In this document: piece by piece, positions 17,892-26,311 of the stretch
Layout: every line of letters starts with the position of its first letter
Numbering within the stretch: position 1 is the first letter of the stretch
Assembly: GCA_023703575.1 (NCBI GenBank)
Contig: CP097969.1
Span: 248,001 to 312,000 of the forward strand
From: SAR86 cluster bacterium
Lineage (GTDB): Bacteria; Pseudomonadota; Gammaproteobacteria; Magnimaribacterales; Magnimaribacteraceae
Length of the DNA stretch: 64,000 nucleotides
Reading direction: 5' to 3'
Notes under the pieces: generated by a model
Databases searched by the model: none
Seen by the model: the letters and a program-made list of their open reading frames with translations, nothing else
What the model was told of the DNA's origin: nothing
Position numbers and translations under genes: made by a program

Positions 17892-18444
17892 TATTTTCTT
17901 TGATACAAATCTTCTCAAGAGATGTGGAGAAAATGTAATTATAGGTAAAACCGTTCGAATTCGATATCCTGAACTAGTAGAGATTGATGATAATGTGATT
18001 ATTGACGACTTTTGCTACATCTCCACTTCATTGAAGCTTTCTTCTTATGTTCATATATCTTCTGGATGTAAAATTATTGGCGGAAAAGAGAGCTCTGTAT
18101 TTTTTGGTAAGTTTTCAACCCTATCACCAAATGTTGTAATTGCTGCTGGTTCTGACGATTATCATAGCGGAATTGCAACACCTTTGGTGCCTGAGGAGTT
18201 TAAGGGCAATGCAGAAAGAGGAAGTATTAAGATTAATGAACATTGTATAGTTGGTTCCAATTCAACAATACTACCTAATGTAAACCTCAAGACAGGCTCA
18301 GTAGTTGGAGCTCAGTCCTTACTCAATAGAAACACGGAAGAATGGTCAGTTTATGCTGGCTCACCAGCTAAAAAAATCACTGAGCGAGATAAGGAAAAAA
18401 TTCTCTCGCTTCAATGTAAATTCGAGGAGAGCAGTGATGAGTGA
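17884..18444 (+). CDS. Hexapeptide-repeat acyltransferase
   Basis: A 186-residue left-handed beta-helix protein. Several imperfect hexapeptide turns are visible (NVIIGKTVRI, DNVIIDDFCYI, HCIVGSNSTILPNVNL, GSVVGAQSLLN), and the end YAGSPAKKI is the usual closing motif of this acyltransferase fold. It probably transfers an acetyl group to a sugar hydroxyl or amine. The overlap with the downstream aminotransferase gene (ATG at 18437, inside its last codons) suggests that it acylates an amino sugar made by that enzyme, for example an N-acyl 4-amino-4,6-dideoxy sugar, but this is inference from order only. Confidence 0.78.
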   Translation: MDNIFFDTNLLKRCGENVIIGKTVRIRYPELVEIDDNVIIDDFCYISTSLKLSSYVHISSGCKIIGGKESSVFFGKFSTLSPNVVIAAGSDDYHSGIATPLVPEEFKGNAERGSIKINEHCIVGSNSTILPNVNLKTGSVVGAQSLLNRNTEEWSVYAGSPAKKITERDKEKILSLQCKFEESSDE

Positions 18445-19534
18445 AAGGGAATTTATTATGCAAATGCGTCCTTGGATTGGGGACGAAGAGAGACAAGCTA
18501 TAGATAGTTATATGCAAGAAGATGGCTTCCTCACTGAATTTAAAAATACTAAGAAATTCGAAGATGCAATTGCAAAATTCACTGGAAGTAAGCATTGTAT
18601 AGTAGTAAATAATGGCACTATCAGTCTAACACTTGCTGCTCTTGCCTTGGATATCAAGCCCGGTGATGAAGTCTTAGTACCTAATTTCACTATGGTTGCA
18701 ACTCCAAATTCAATAAAAATGATTGGAGCAAAACCAGTCTTTGTTGATGTTGAGGCAGAGACTTTGTGCCTTGACATAGAGCAGCTTAATAAAAAATTGA
18801 CCCCTAAAACTAAAGCTATGATGCTGGTAAGCGCCAATGGCAGAAAGCCAAAAACTAAAATTACAAGATATTTGAATTTTGCTGAAGAAAATAACATTAA
18901 AATTATTGAGGATGCTGCCCAATCATTAGGTTCTTATTATGATAAAGAAACACATATTGGCCTCAAAGGCGATATAGGAAGTTTCTCCTTCTCCATGCCA
19001 AAAATAATTACAACTGGACAAGGCGGAGCATTGGTTACAAATAATGATGGATTAGCAAATAAACTAAAGAAATTGAAGGATTTTGGGCGAACTGCAGGTG
19101 GCTCAGACATTCATGATTCTATAGGCTTTAACTCTAAATTTACAGAAATGCAGGCAGTTATAGGGTTAGAGCAAATGAAAAAATTAGATTTTAGAATAAA
19201 ACGAAAGAAAGAGATTTGGAAAAAATATAGAGATAATCTATCGGATATAGATCAAATAAGTTTCTTCGATCATGATTTAGATTTAACTGCGCCTTGGTTT
19301 ATAGATGTACTTTGTGAAGACCGGGAAAACCTAATGCTTCACCTGCAAGAGGCTTCTATCGGTTCAAGGGTTATGTATCCTCCGCTGAATGAACAAGATT
19401 GCTATAAGGTTGATGGTAACTTTCCGGTCTCTGAGGACATAGGAAAGAGAGGTTTGTGGCTTCCATCCTTTTCTCAGCTCAGTAATGAAGAGATAGATTA
19501 TATATCGGAAAGTATAATTAAATTTTATTCATAG
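18437..19534 (+). CDS. DegT/DnrJ/EryC1/StrS sugar aminotransferase
   Basis: A 365-residue PLP enzyme that aminates a keto sugar nucleotide. Motifs are FTGSKHCIVVNNGTISL near the N-terminus, GDEVLVPNFTMVATPN, IIEDAAQSLGS with the conserved Asp-Ala-Ala-Gln, and FSFSMPKIITTGQGGAL, in which the PLP lysine is present (unlike in ColD). A 4-amination giving a perosamine-like or bacillosamine-like sugar is plausible, because Gmd and a LegB-like dehydratase both lie nearby to make 4-keto sugars. The start is ATG 18437, preceded at good spacing by GAGGAGA; the longer frame from 18305 overlaps the acyltransferase and is not used. It overlaps that gene by eight bases. Confidence 0.85.
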   Translation: MSEREFIMQMRPWIGDEERQAIDSYMQEDGFLTEFKNTKKFEDAIAKFTGSKHCIVVNNGTISLTLAALALDIKPGDEVLVPNFTMVATPNSIKMIGAKPVFVDVEAETLCLDIEQLNKKLTPKTKAMMLVSANGRKPKTKITRYLNFAEENNIKIIEDAAQSLGSYYDKETHIGLKGDIGSFSFSMPKIITTGQGGALVTNNDGLANKLKKLKDFGRTAGGSDIHDSIGFNSKFTEMQAVIGLEQMKKLDFRIKRKKEIWKKYRDNLSDIDQISFFDHDLDLTAPWFIDVLCEDRENLMLHLQEASIGSRVMYPPLNEQDCYKVDGNFPVSEDIGKRGLWLPSFSQLSNEEIDYISESIIKFYS

Positions 19535-19535
19535 A

Positions 19536-19688
19536 ATGAATCTGAATAAATTTTTATCAGAGAATATAGATGCAAATATTTCTATAAAAAAAATATTTAT
19601 TAGATCGAGCAATTTATCTTTAAATAATATATGGTACTCGCTTCCGAATAGTTACATAATTTCGAATGAAAGTAGAAGCCCTAATTAA
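19536..19688 (+). CDS. Short open frame of 50 codons, unrecognised
   Basis: An ATG directly after the aminotransferase stop opens a 50-codon frame that ends 23 bases inside the FkbM methyltransferase gene. The product is rich in Asn, Ser and Ile (NLSLNNIWYSLPNSYIIS) and has no motif I recognise. It fills an otherwise empty 131-base gap. No clear ribosome-binding site precedes it. It could be a real small protein, the remnant of a lost gene, or chance; I favour remnant or chance. Confidence 0.2.
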   Translation: MNLNKFLSENIDANISIKKIFIRSSNLSLNNIWYSLPNSYIISNESRSPN

Positions 19689-20496
19689 ATTGCTGATCAA
19701 ATCTAGACTTAATTATTTTGCATATTTCCTCCTTTCTCTAATTTCGATATTTCTTGGTAGGTTTTCGACATTCCGACTACTGGAAAATAATCTCTGGTTA
19801 CAGAAGCAGGGTAAAGTTTTTTTTTGTGACTATAGTCCAAACTATAGGTTGAATGCTGAAAAGGAAGAATCTTTTTCAGATGAGATTTTTTTTCATGGAT
19901 ATAGGCCTGGTGTAGGAGATATTTGTATTGATATAGGTGCAGGTTTAGGACTTGATACAAGATTAATGTCTAAGCATGTTGGAAATGAAGGAAAAGTTTT
20001 TTCCATAGAGGCCACTGAAAGAACCTTTAAGGCTTTAGAAATTTGTATTAATCAAAATAAATTAGAAAATGTAACTTCTTCAAATTGTGCAATTACCAAT
20101 AGGGATGGACCTGTCAAGATTGCAGAGAATATAGGCCATCACACTGAAAACAAAATAACATATGAAGATAGTGGGAGCTTCAGTGAAGTTGAGGGTTTGA
20201 CTATCGATAGTTATTTAGAGATTAACAACATTCAACTTGTGGACTACATGAAGATTAACATTGAAGGAGCAGAAAAGTTAGTCATTGAGAAATTTGATAG
20301 AATTAAAGACGTAAAAAACCTTGCAATTTCATCACATGATTTTTTAGGCAATAGAACTGGCGACCGGTCTTATTTTACTAAAGACTTAATAATTGAATTT
20401 CTAAAAAAAAATAATTTTAAATACTATAACCGAAACACTGGGGTAGATTATATAGATGGTTGGATATATGCAGTAAACAAAAAACTTATTGATTAA
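19666..20496 (+). CDS. FkbM-family methyltransferase
   Basis: A 276-residue SAM-dependent methyltransferase with an N-terminal hydrophobic segment (about residues 15-33, AYFLLSLISIFLGRF) that may anchor it to the membrane. The SAM site is DICIDIGAGLGLDTRLM, followed by VFSIEATERTF. The FkbM signature region lies further on: LTIDSYLEINNIQLVDYMKI, NIEGAEKLVIE. FkbM enzymes O-methylate sugars or polyketides, so this one probably methylates a sugar hydroxyl of the polysaccharide. The substrate is unknown. Confidence 0.82.
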   Translation: MKVEALIKLLIKSRLNYFAYFLLSLISIFLGRFSTFRLLENNLWLQKQGKVFFCDYSPNYRLNAEKEESFSDEIFFHGYRPGVGDICIDIGAGLGLDTRLMSKHVGNEGKVFSIEATERTFKALEICINQNKLENVTSSNCAITNRDGPVKIAENIGHHTENKITYEDSGSFSEVEGLTIDSYLEINNIQLVDYMKINIEGAEKLVIEKFDRIKDVKNLAISSHDFLGNRTGDRSYFTKDLIIEFLKKNNFKYYNRNTGVDYIDGWIYAVNKKLID

Positions 20497-20588
20497 TCTT
20501 TACAAATAAAGCTCTTAGAGCTTTCTTGTATTTTCTGCATCAGATAGCAAAACCATATAAAATTTATTTTACCTTTAAACTATATTAT

Positions 20589-21680
20589 ATGAAGTCAGTT
20601 TTTTTAGTTCATTCTTTAAGGAAAGGAGGAGCAGAAAGGCTTTTACTTGAATTAGCTTCTAATCTTAGTTGCACCTCAGTGACAGTAATTTCTTGGCTTG
20701 ATAATAATGAGTTTCTAGAAGAAAAATATCAGAGAGTAGACGTTGTATCGTTGATTAAGGAAAAAGATTATAAATGGCCATTTAGTCTTTTTACATCTTC
20801 AAAAAAGCTAAGACATCACCTAGAAATATTATCTCCAGATAACGTCATTGTCTTTTCACATAGTGTCTTTTGGTTGGCTTATCTTTCAAAGTATAAGACA
20901 AAATATATCTATTCAATCCAAGGTTTTAGTCAATTATCTATCAGCAGAGGCTATAAAAAATACTTGTATAGGATGATTGATATTCTCGCTCTAAGGAATT
21001 TAAAAAGTTCCATTTTAGTTCCTACCAAAGAACTATATAAAGAATCAAAGAAATATTTTGGTCTAAACGGGAAAGATATAAAAACTATACCAAATGGTGT
21101 AGAAGTTGGATCTTTAGGCTCAAAGGATCTTGAGAGAGAAGAAATAGTCATAACAATGCTTGGTACAATCAGCGAACATAAAGGACAGCATTTAGCAGTG
21201 GATGTAATTAAAAGATTACAAGAAAAAACTCCAAATATCATACTCAATATAATTGGCGAAGGCTCCATGAAGGACGATCTCATAGCCTTAATAGAATTGA
21301 ATAACTTAAGTAACAATATCAATCTGTTGGGAAGACGAGAAGATGCATTTGAGTTAATGAATCAATCAGATATATTTTTGCATTTGAGTCTATCAGAAGG
21401 AATGCCTCTGTCAGTTATTGAGGCTATGATGTGCTCTCTTCCTGTAGTAGCCTTCAATGTGAGTGGCGTTAGAGATGTAGTTAAAAATAATGGATTTTTG
21501 AGTGATTATGGAGATACTGAAGATATAGCCGCTAACATCTATGAATTGATCAAAGATGGCGAGTTGAGGAAAGATATGTCTAAACTCTCAAAGGATATTG
21601 CCTCGAGAAACTTTGATAAGAGGAAAATGCTTTCAACTTATGAAGTCTATTTGCAAAGATTGATTGAATCGAATAATTAA
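20589..21680 (+). CDS. Glycosyltransferase, GT4 family
   Basis: A 363-residue GT-B enzyme. The N-terminus FLVHSLRKGGAERLLLELAS is the classic GT4 acceptor-domain opening, with Gly-Gly-Ala-Glu-Arg. The C-terminal donor domain has TMLGTISEHKGQHLAV, IIGEGSMKDDLIALIE and LSEGMPLSVIEAMMCSLPVV, in which the two conserved Glu residues of the E-x7-E motif are present. The ATG at 20589 is chosen because homologues start at this strand; the longer frame from 20526 adds a segment unlike any GT4 N-terminus. Donor and linkage are unknown. Confidence 0.85.
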   Translation: MKSVFLVHSLRKGGAERLLLELASNLSCTSVTVISWLDNNEFLEEKYQRVDVVSLIKEKDYKWPFSLFTSSKKLRHHLEILSPDNVIVFSHSVFWLAYLSKYKTKYIYSIQGFSQLSISRGYKKYLYRMIDILALRNLKSSILVPTKELYKESKKYFGLNGKDIKTIPNGVEVGSLGSKDLEREEIVITMLGTISEHKGQHLAVDVIKRLQEKTPNIILNIIGEGSMKDDLIALIELNNLSNNINLLGRREDAFELMNQSDIFLHLSLSEGMPLSVIEAMMCSLPVVAFNVSGVRDVVKNNGFLSDYGDTEDIAANIYELIKDGELRKDMSKLSKDIASRNFDKRKMLSTYEVYLQRLIESNN

Positions 21681-21702
21681 TGTCTTAAAATGAATCTAAT
21701 AC

Positions 21703-22698
21703 ATGAAAAAAGTCTTACTTACAGGAGCTGATGGTTTCATTGGATCTCATTTAGCTGAAAACTTAGTAGCTGAAGGATATGATGTCAGAGCCCTAGTGCA
21801 GTATAATTCTTTCGGTACCTGGGGATGGCTTGACTCTATTGATCCACAAACACTCGGCCAAATAGAAATAATACCTGGTGATATAAGGGATCCTTATTTT
21901 TGCACTAGTCTGATGAAGGGCTGTAATAGAGTTCTACATTTAGCTGCTCTAATTGCAATCCCTTATTCTTATACAGCACCACAAAACTATATAGATACGA
22001 ATATTTCCGGAACTTGCAACTTAATGAATTCGGCTTTAAACAATGGAATAGAGAAATTTATTCAAACCTCAACAAGTGAAGTTTATGGAACCGCTCAATA
22101 TGTGCCAATTGACGAAATTCATCCGCTTGCAGGACAGTCTCCCTATGCAGCATCAAAAATAGGATCTGATCAACTTGCACTTTCTTTCCATAACTCATTT
22201 GATTTACCTTTGACAGTTATTAGACCTTTTAACACTTATGGGCCGAGACAATCTGCTAGGGCAGTTATACCTTCTATTATTATTCAGTTAGCTAAGAGAA
22301 ATGAGGTTTCTATTGGAGGACTGACCCCGACAAGAGACTTTAATTTTGTTTCCGATATTACTCGCGGTTTCATAGCTGGACTGGAAGCAGAAGAAGCCTT
22401 GGGTGAAGTTATTAACTTAGGCAGTAACTATGAAATATCTATTGAGGATACCGCCAAGCTCATTGCTGAACTTATGAATAAAGAATTAGAGTTTAATCAA
22501 TCAGATGAAAGAATCAGGCCGAAGAATAGTGAAGTTGAAAGACTATTCTCATCTAACGAGAAAGCTAAAACTCTATTAAAGTGGGAACCAGAGTATCAAG
22601 GTGTTGAGGGATTAAAAAAAGGCCTAATTGAAACTATAAATTGGTTCTTGATTGAAGAAAATCTCAAGCTCTATAAAAGTAATATCTACAATAAATAA
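21703..22698 (+). CDS. LegB-like sugar nucleotide 4,6-dehydratase
   Basis: A 331-residue extended SDR. Motifs are LTGADGFIGSHLAE, VQYNSFGTWGWLD, QTSTSEVYGTAQYVPI, SPYAASKIGSDQL (Tyr-x3-Lys) and FNTYGPRQSARAVIPSII. This set is typical of the dehydratase that begins legionaminic-acid type synthesis from GDP- or UDP-GlcNAc (LegB) and its close relatives. No neuraminate-synthase-like gene is seen in the window, so full legionaminic acid synthesis is not supported. Its keto product may instead feed the aminotransferase at 18437. It ends two bases before ugd. Confidence 0.75.
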   Translation: MKKVLLTGADGFIGSHLAENLVAEGYDVRALVQYNSFGTWGWLDSIDPQTLGQIEIIPGDIRDPYFCTSLMKGCNRVLHLAALIAIPYSYTAPQNYIDTNISGTCNLMNSALNNGIEKFIQTSTSEVYGTAQYVPIDEIHPLAGQSPYAASKIGSDQLALSFHNSFDLPLTVIRPFNTYGPRQSARAVIPSIIIQLAKRNEVSIGGLTPTRDFNFVSDITRGFIAGLEAEEALGEVINLGSNYEISIEDTAKLIAELMNKELEFNQSDERIRPKNSEVERLFSSNEKAKTLLKWEPEYQGVEGLKKGLIETINWFLIEENLKLYKSNIYNK

Positions 22699-22700
22699 AG

Positions 22701-24032
22701 ATGAAAAATCAAAAGAAAATATCTGTTATAGGAACAGGGTATGTTGGACTAGTAACTGCAGTCTGTTTTGCGAAAGCAGGGCATGAAGTTTTATGTTTTG
22801 ATGTAGATAAGAAGAAAATAGCAAAATTATCAAGAGGCGAGTGTACAATTTTTGAACCTTCTTTAGAAGATTTACTCAAAGAAGCCATTAAGAAGAAAAA
22901 AATCAAATTCACTTCAGATAAAAATAAATCTGCCAATCATGGTCTTTTTCAATTTTTATGTGTTGGAACTCCGCAGTCATCTGACGGGTCACCAAATTTA
23001 AAATTTATTCGTGATGCAATTAAAGGCATAGCGGCCAATGCAAAGTCAAGAAAGATAATTATTAACAAGAGCACCGTTCCTGTAGGCATGACAGACATAG
23101 TTAGAGAGATAGTTCGCAATCAGATAAATAGTAAAGATAGTAATTTAGAGTTTGATGTAGTATCAAATCCCGAATTTCTTAGGGAAGGATCTGCTGTGAA
23201 TGATTTTCTCTTTCCTGACAGAGTAGTAATAGGCACAAGTAGCAAAAATGTTGGAAAGGAAATGTCGGAACTTTATATTCAGGCCGGTATACCAAAGAAG
23301 AAGATTATCTTTATGAGTGAGAAAAGTGCAGAATTGACCAAATATGCAGCAAATGCTTTCCTCGCAACTAAAATAAGCTTTATCAATGAGATGGCTAATT
23401 TATCCGAGGCTTTAGGCGCTGATATAAAGGAAGTCTCCTCTGGAATAGGTTCAGATTCAAGAATAGGAAACAGTTTTTTAAACGCAGGATGTGGTTACGG
23501 AGGTTCTTGTTTCCCAAAAGATATAGATGCTTTAATCACCATAGCAAAACAGCAAGCAAAAAAAGAACTTAGGATACTCGAGGAAGTAAAATCCATTAAT
23601 AATAATCAAAAGAAGCTACTTTTTAAAAAACTAAATAAATCTTACAAAGGAAAATTAAAAGGTTTAAAGATTGCAGTTTGGGGATTGGCTTTTAAACCAA
23701 ATACTGATGATGTGCGGGAATCTCCAAGCATTGACTTAATTAAAAACCTTTTATCTTCTGGAGCTAAAGTATTTGTTCATGATCCGGAGGCAATGGATCA
23801 ATTTAAAAAAATAATAAAATCACCCAACTTAAAGTACTGTAAAAAGATATCTACAACTATTCGTTCTGCAGATGCTTTACTATTAGTTACTGATTGGGAG
23901 GATTACCTTAGTTATGATTTTTCTAAAGACAATATGAAAATGAACAATATGAAGATATTTGATGGTAGATTGTGTTTAAATAAGAAAGACTTAGTAGAAA
24001 TGGGATATGAATATATCTCTATAGGTATTTAA
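22701..24032 (+). CDS. ugd: UDP-glucose 6-dehydrogenase
   Basis: Oxidises UDP-glucose twice to UDP-glucuronate with NAD. The 443-residue protein has the N-terminal NAD motif VIGTGYVGLVTAVCFAKAGH, the middle-domain signature NPEFLREGSAVNDF, and the active-site segment GCGYGGSCFPKDIDAL with the catalytic Cys. The C-terminal UDP-binding domain contains WGLAFKPNTDDVRESPS. Length is normal for the bacterial single-domain type. UDP-glucuronate made here is the substrate of the UDP-xylose synthase at 27340 and of the 4-epimerase at 4473. Confidence 0.95.
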   Translation: MKNQKKISVIGTGYVGLVTAVCFAKAGHEVLCFDVDKKKIAKLSRGECTIFEPSLEDLLKEAIKKKKIKFTSDKNKSANHGLFQFLCVGTPQSSDGSPNLKFIRDAIKGIAANAKSRKIIINKSTVPVGMTDIVREIVRNQINSKDSNLEFDVVSNPEFLREGSAVNDFLFPDRVVIGTSSKNVGKEMSELYIQAGIPKKKIIFMSEKSAELTKYAANAFLATKISFINEMANLSEALGADIKEVSSGIGSDSRIGNSFLNAGCGYGGSCFPKDIDALITIAKQQAKKELRILEEVKSINNNQKKLLFKKLNKSYKGKLKGLKIAVWGLAFKPNTDDVRESPSIDLIKNLLSSGAKVFVHDPEAMDQFKKIIKSPNLKYCKKISTTIRSADALLLVTDWEDYLSYDFSKDNMKMNNMKIFDGRLCLNKKDLVEMGYEYISIGI

Positions 24033-24035
24033 GAC

Positions 24036-24746
24036 ATGTCTAAAAGGGCTATAGTGCTTGCTGGAGGGAAAGGGACTAGATTAAAGCCCTATACAATAAC
24101 TTTGCCTAAACCGTTGGTCCCTGTTGGTGACGATATGCCGGTTTTGGAGATCATCATAAGACAATTAAAATCCAATGGTTTTGATCATATAACTTTGGCT
24201 GTAAATCATATGTCTGAGATTATAAAAGCTTTCTTCGGAAACGGATCCAAATGGAACATAAAAATTGATTATTCTGAAGAAACTAAGCCGCTTGGAACTA
24301 TGGGCCCACTAAAAAATATCGAAGACCTTCCCGAAAATTTCTTAGTAATGAATGGAGATATTATTACTGACCTCAATTATGCTTCTTTTTTTGATGAACA
24401 TGTTCAAAACTCATCAGTTTTCACTATATCTTCTTTTGAGAGGGATGAGCAAGTTGATTATGGTGTTTTATCTACAAAAAATGGCATTCTGAATAGTTTA
24501 AGTGAAAAACCACTTGTAAAATACGAAGTTAGTATGGGCATTTATATGCTCTCAAGAGAAATTTTACGATTTATTCCAAAAGATAAAGAGTTTGGTTTTG
24601 ACCAATTAATGCACTCTTTAATAGAAGACAAGAAACAAGTTCTTGTTAAACAGCATGCCGATTATTGGCTTGATATAGGCAGGCCCAGCGACTACGAGAT
24701 AGCTATAAACGACTATGAATCAAAAATAAAGAAGCATCTTTTTTAG
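24036..24746 (+). CDS. Sugar-1-phosphate nucleotidyltransferase
   Basis: A 236-residue single-domain enzyme that activates a sugar 1-phosphate with an NTP. It begins AIVLAGGKGTRLKPYT, with the Gly-x-Gly-x-Arg signature and the following LPKPLVPVGD Lys, and has NGDIITDLNY and the late motif DYWLDIGRPSDYEIA. The sugar and base are not defined by these motifs. The short length without a C-terminal beta-helix excludes GlmU and GlgC types. Just upstream is ugd and just downstream another SDR, so it may supply a second activated sugar for the same polymer. Confidence 0.85.
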   Translation: MSKRAIVLAGGKGTRLKPYTITLPKPLVPVGDDMPVLEIIIRQLKSNGFDHITLAVNHMSEIIKAFFGNGSKWNIKIDYSEETKPLGTMGPLKNIEDLPENFLVMNGDIITDLNYASFFDEHVQNSSVFTISSFERDEQVDYGVLSTKNGILNSLSEKPLVKYEVSMGIYMLSREILRFIPKDKEFGFDQLMHSLIEDKKQVLVKQHADYWLDIGRPSDYEIAINDYESKIKKHLF

Positions 24747-24757
24747 TCTTTACTTAC

Positions 24758-25627
24758 ATGACATCAATTATCACAGGCTCAAATGGGTTTATAGCTAAGA
24801 AACTTATAGAGAAGTTACACTCGACAGGTGAGGAATTTTTACCCTTGAATAGAGAAGATGGTGACCTTTCTATATGCCCTTTAGAAGATTTAATTAATAG
24901 AGAAAATGATATAAATAATTTCTACCATCTGGCAGCAAGAACGTTTGTTCCCTCTGCATGGAATAACCCTGAAGATTTTATAAAAGAAAATGTTGCCTCA
25001 ACACTGAATGTTTTGAATTATTGTAGATTGAATAAACTTCCCTTAATTTATATGAGCGCTTACATTTACGGTAAGCAGGAAGTTCTGCCCATTAAAGAGA
25101 ATGCAATAATCAATCCCAGCAATCCATACGCTCAATCTAAGCTCTTATGTGAAAAAATATGTAAATATTATGCTGATGTGTTCTCTTTAGATGTAACTAT
25201 CTTGAGGCCTTTTAATGTATATGGTCCAGATCAAGAGAAACATTTTTTAATTCCGGAGATAGTGGGACAAATCAAATCCAGTAACAAAATAGTTGTAAAC
25301 TCTTTTTATCCAAAAAGGGACTTTGTGTATATTGAGGATGTAGTTGATGCAATGACAATCGCTTCAAAGCAATTAAAAGGATTCCAAATATATAATATTG
25401 GAAGCGGACATTCTGTAAGTGTTAAAGAAATAATTGAACTTTTGGATGATCTTGTTGAAGAATCACTTGAATATGAAGAAAGAGGCCTTGAAAGAAAAGA
25501 CGAAATGATGGATGTGGTGGCGGATATTTCTGCTGCCAATAAATTTCTTTCTTGGAATCCTCAGGTAAGTTTAAGAGAAGGATTAAAGAAGGTTTTATTA
25601 AAAGAAGGTATATGTACTCAAGGTTGA
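24758..25627 (+). CDS. NAD-dependent sugar epimerase/dehydratase
   Basis: A 289-residue extended SDR with a Rossmann motif TGSNGFIAKKL, active-site segments SAYIYGKQ and NPYAQSKLLCEK (Tyr-x3-Lys), LRPFNVYGPDQEKHFLIPEI and FVYIEDVVDAM. In place of the usual Ser-Ser/Thr triplet it has MSAYIYG. It resembles the GalE/RfbB group; the reaction (4-reduction or 4-epimerisation of a deoxy sugar nucleotide) cannot be fixed from sequence. Its last 16 bases overlap the downstream methyltransferase start, which points to coupled translation. Confidence 0.75.
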   Translation: MTSIITGSNGFIAKKLIEKLHSTGEEFLPLNREDGDLSICPLEDLINRENDINNFYHLAARTFVPSAWNNPEDFIKENVASTLNVLNYCRLNKLPLIYMSAYIYGKQEVLPIKENAIINPSNPYAQSKLLCEKICKYYADVFSLDVTILRPFNVYGPDQEKHFLIPEIVGQIKSSNKIVVNSFYPKRDFVYIEDVVDAMTIASKQLKGFQIYNIGSGHSVSVKEIIELLDDLVEESLEYEERGLERKDEMMDVVADISAANKFLSWNPQVSLREGLKKVLLKEGICTQG

Positions 25628-26304
25628 AAATATTTTTGAGACAAGAGTTAGATGTTTTATTTGCAGTTAACTTCTTTGATCTCATTTCCTTCCATTTAAA
25701 TTTATTTAGATGCAATAGAAAGATAAGAACTAGACTAAAGACAAGATCAAAACCCTATAACTCAGATTTGATTGCTCAAGAAAAATACTTAAATTATAAA
25801 TTTTGGTTGAAAGAATCACTTATCAGGTTTTATAAACTAGGTCTGCATCGCGATGAGAAAAAAACTATCCTAGATATAGGTACAGGAACTGGATATTTTC
25901 CATTTATATGTAATGAATTTTCACACGTAGGATTTTGTCTTGATGTTCCTGATAATGAACTTTATGACCGAATAACAGACTCTCTAGGATTGATTAAATT
26001 TAAAAGATACATCAACAGCTTTGAGCTCCTAAAGCTAAATACAAATGAGAGGTTTGATTTAGTTACAGCCTACATGATCTGTTTCAATAATCACAAACAA
26101 GAAAATCTTTGGAGTAATAAAGAGTGGGAATTTTTCATTTCAGATTTACAAGATAACTACTTAAAAAAAGATGGAAAAATATTATTAAACTTTAATGAGG
26201 AATCTCCTGGGATCTATTTCTCTAGCGAGTTACTTGGCTACTTCAATGGGATGAATTATGTTGTAGAAGGTAATAATATTTTGATAGAGAATCAAACCAC
26301 TTAA
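25612..26304 (+). CDS. Class I SAM-dependent methyltransferase
   Basis: A 230-residue protein. The SAM-binding motif I is TILDIGTGTGYFPFI, followed by an acidic residue at the end of the next strand (CLDVPDN) and motif IV-like FDLVTAYMICFNNH. The first 70 residues are rich in Arg, Lys and aromatic residues and contain no motif I know. It may methylate a sugar or lipid carrier in this locus; target unknown. The start at ATG 25612 gives a 16-base overlap with the upstream SDR gene. The longer frame from 25552 would overlap much more and encodes a highly charged extension, so it is not used. Confidence 0.75.
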   Translation: MYSRLKIFLRQELDVLFAVNFFDLISFHLNLFRCNRKIRTRLKTRSKPYNSDLIAQEKYLNYKFWLKESLIRFYKLGLHRDEKKTILDIGTGTGYFPFICNEFSHVGFCLDVPDNELYDRITDSLGLIKFKRYINSFELLKLNTNERFDLVTAYMICFNNHKQENLWSNKEWEFFISDLQDNYLKKDGKILLNFNEESPGIYFSSELLGYFNGMNYVVEGNNILIENQTT

Positions 26305-26311
26305 ATTAGTA

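Noticed and set aside
18508-18897. 129-codon minus-strand frame in the aminotransferase gene
   Set aside because: It is a shadow of a gene with clear family motifs; the peptide has no recognisable domain.
20951-21322. 123-codon minus-strand frame in a glycosyltransferase gene
   Set aside because: Antisense to well-conserved GT4 motifs and without independent support.
21703-22698. Complete legionaminic acid pathway
   Set aside because: A LegB-like dehydratase is present, but no neuraminate-synthase-like, CMP-transferase or hydrolysing epimerase gene of that route is in the window.
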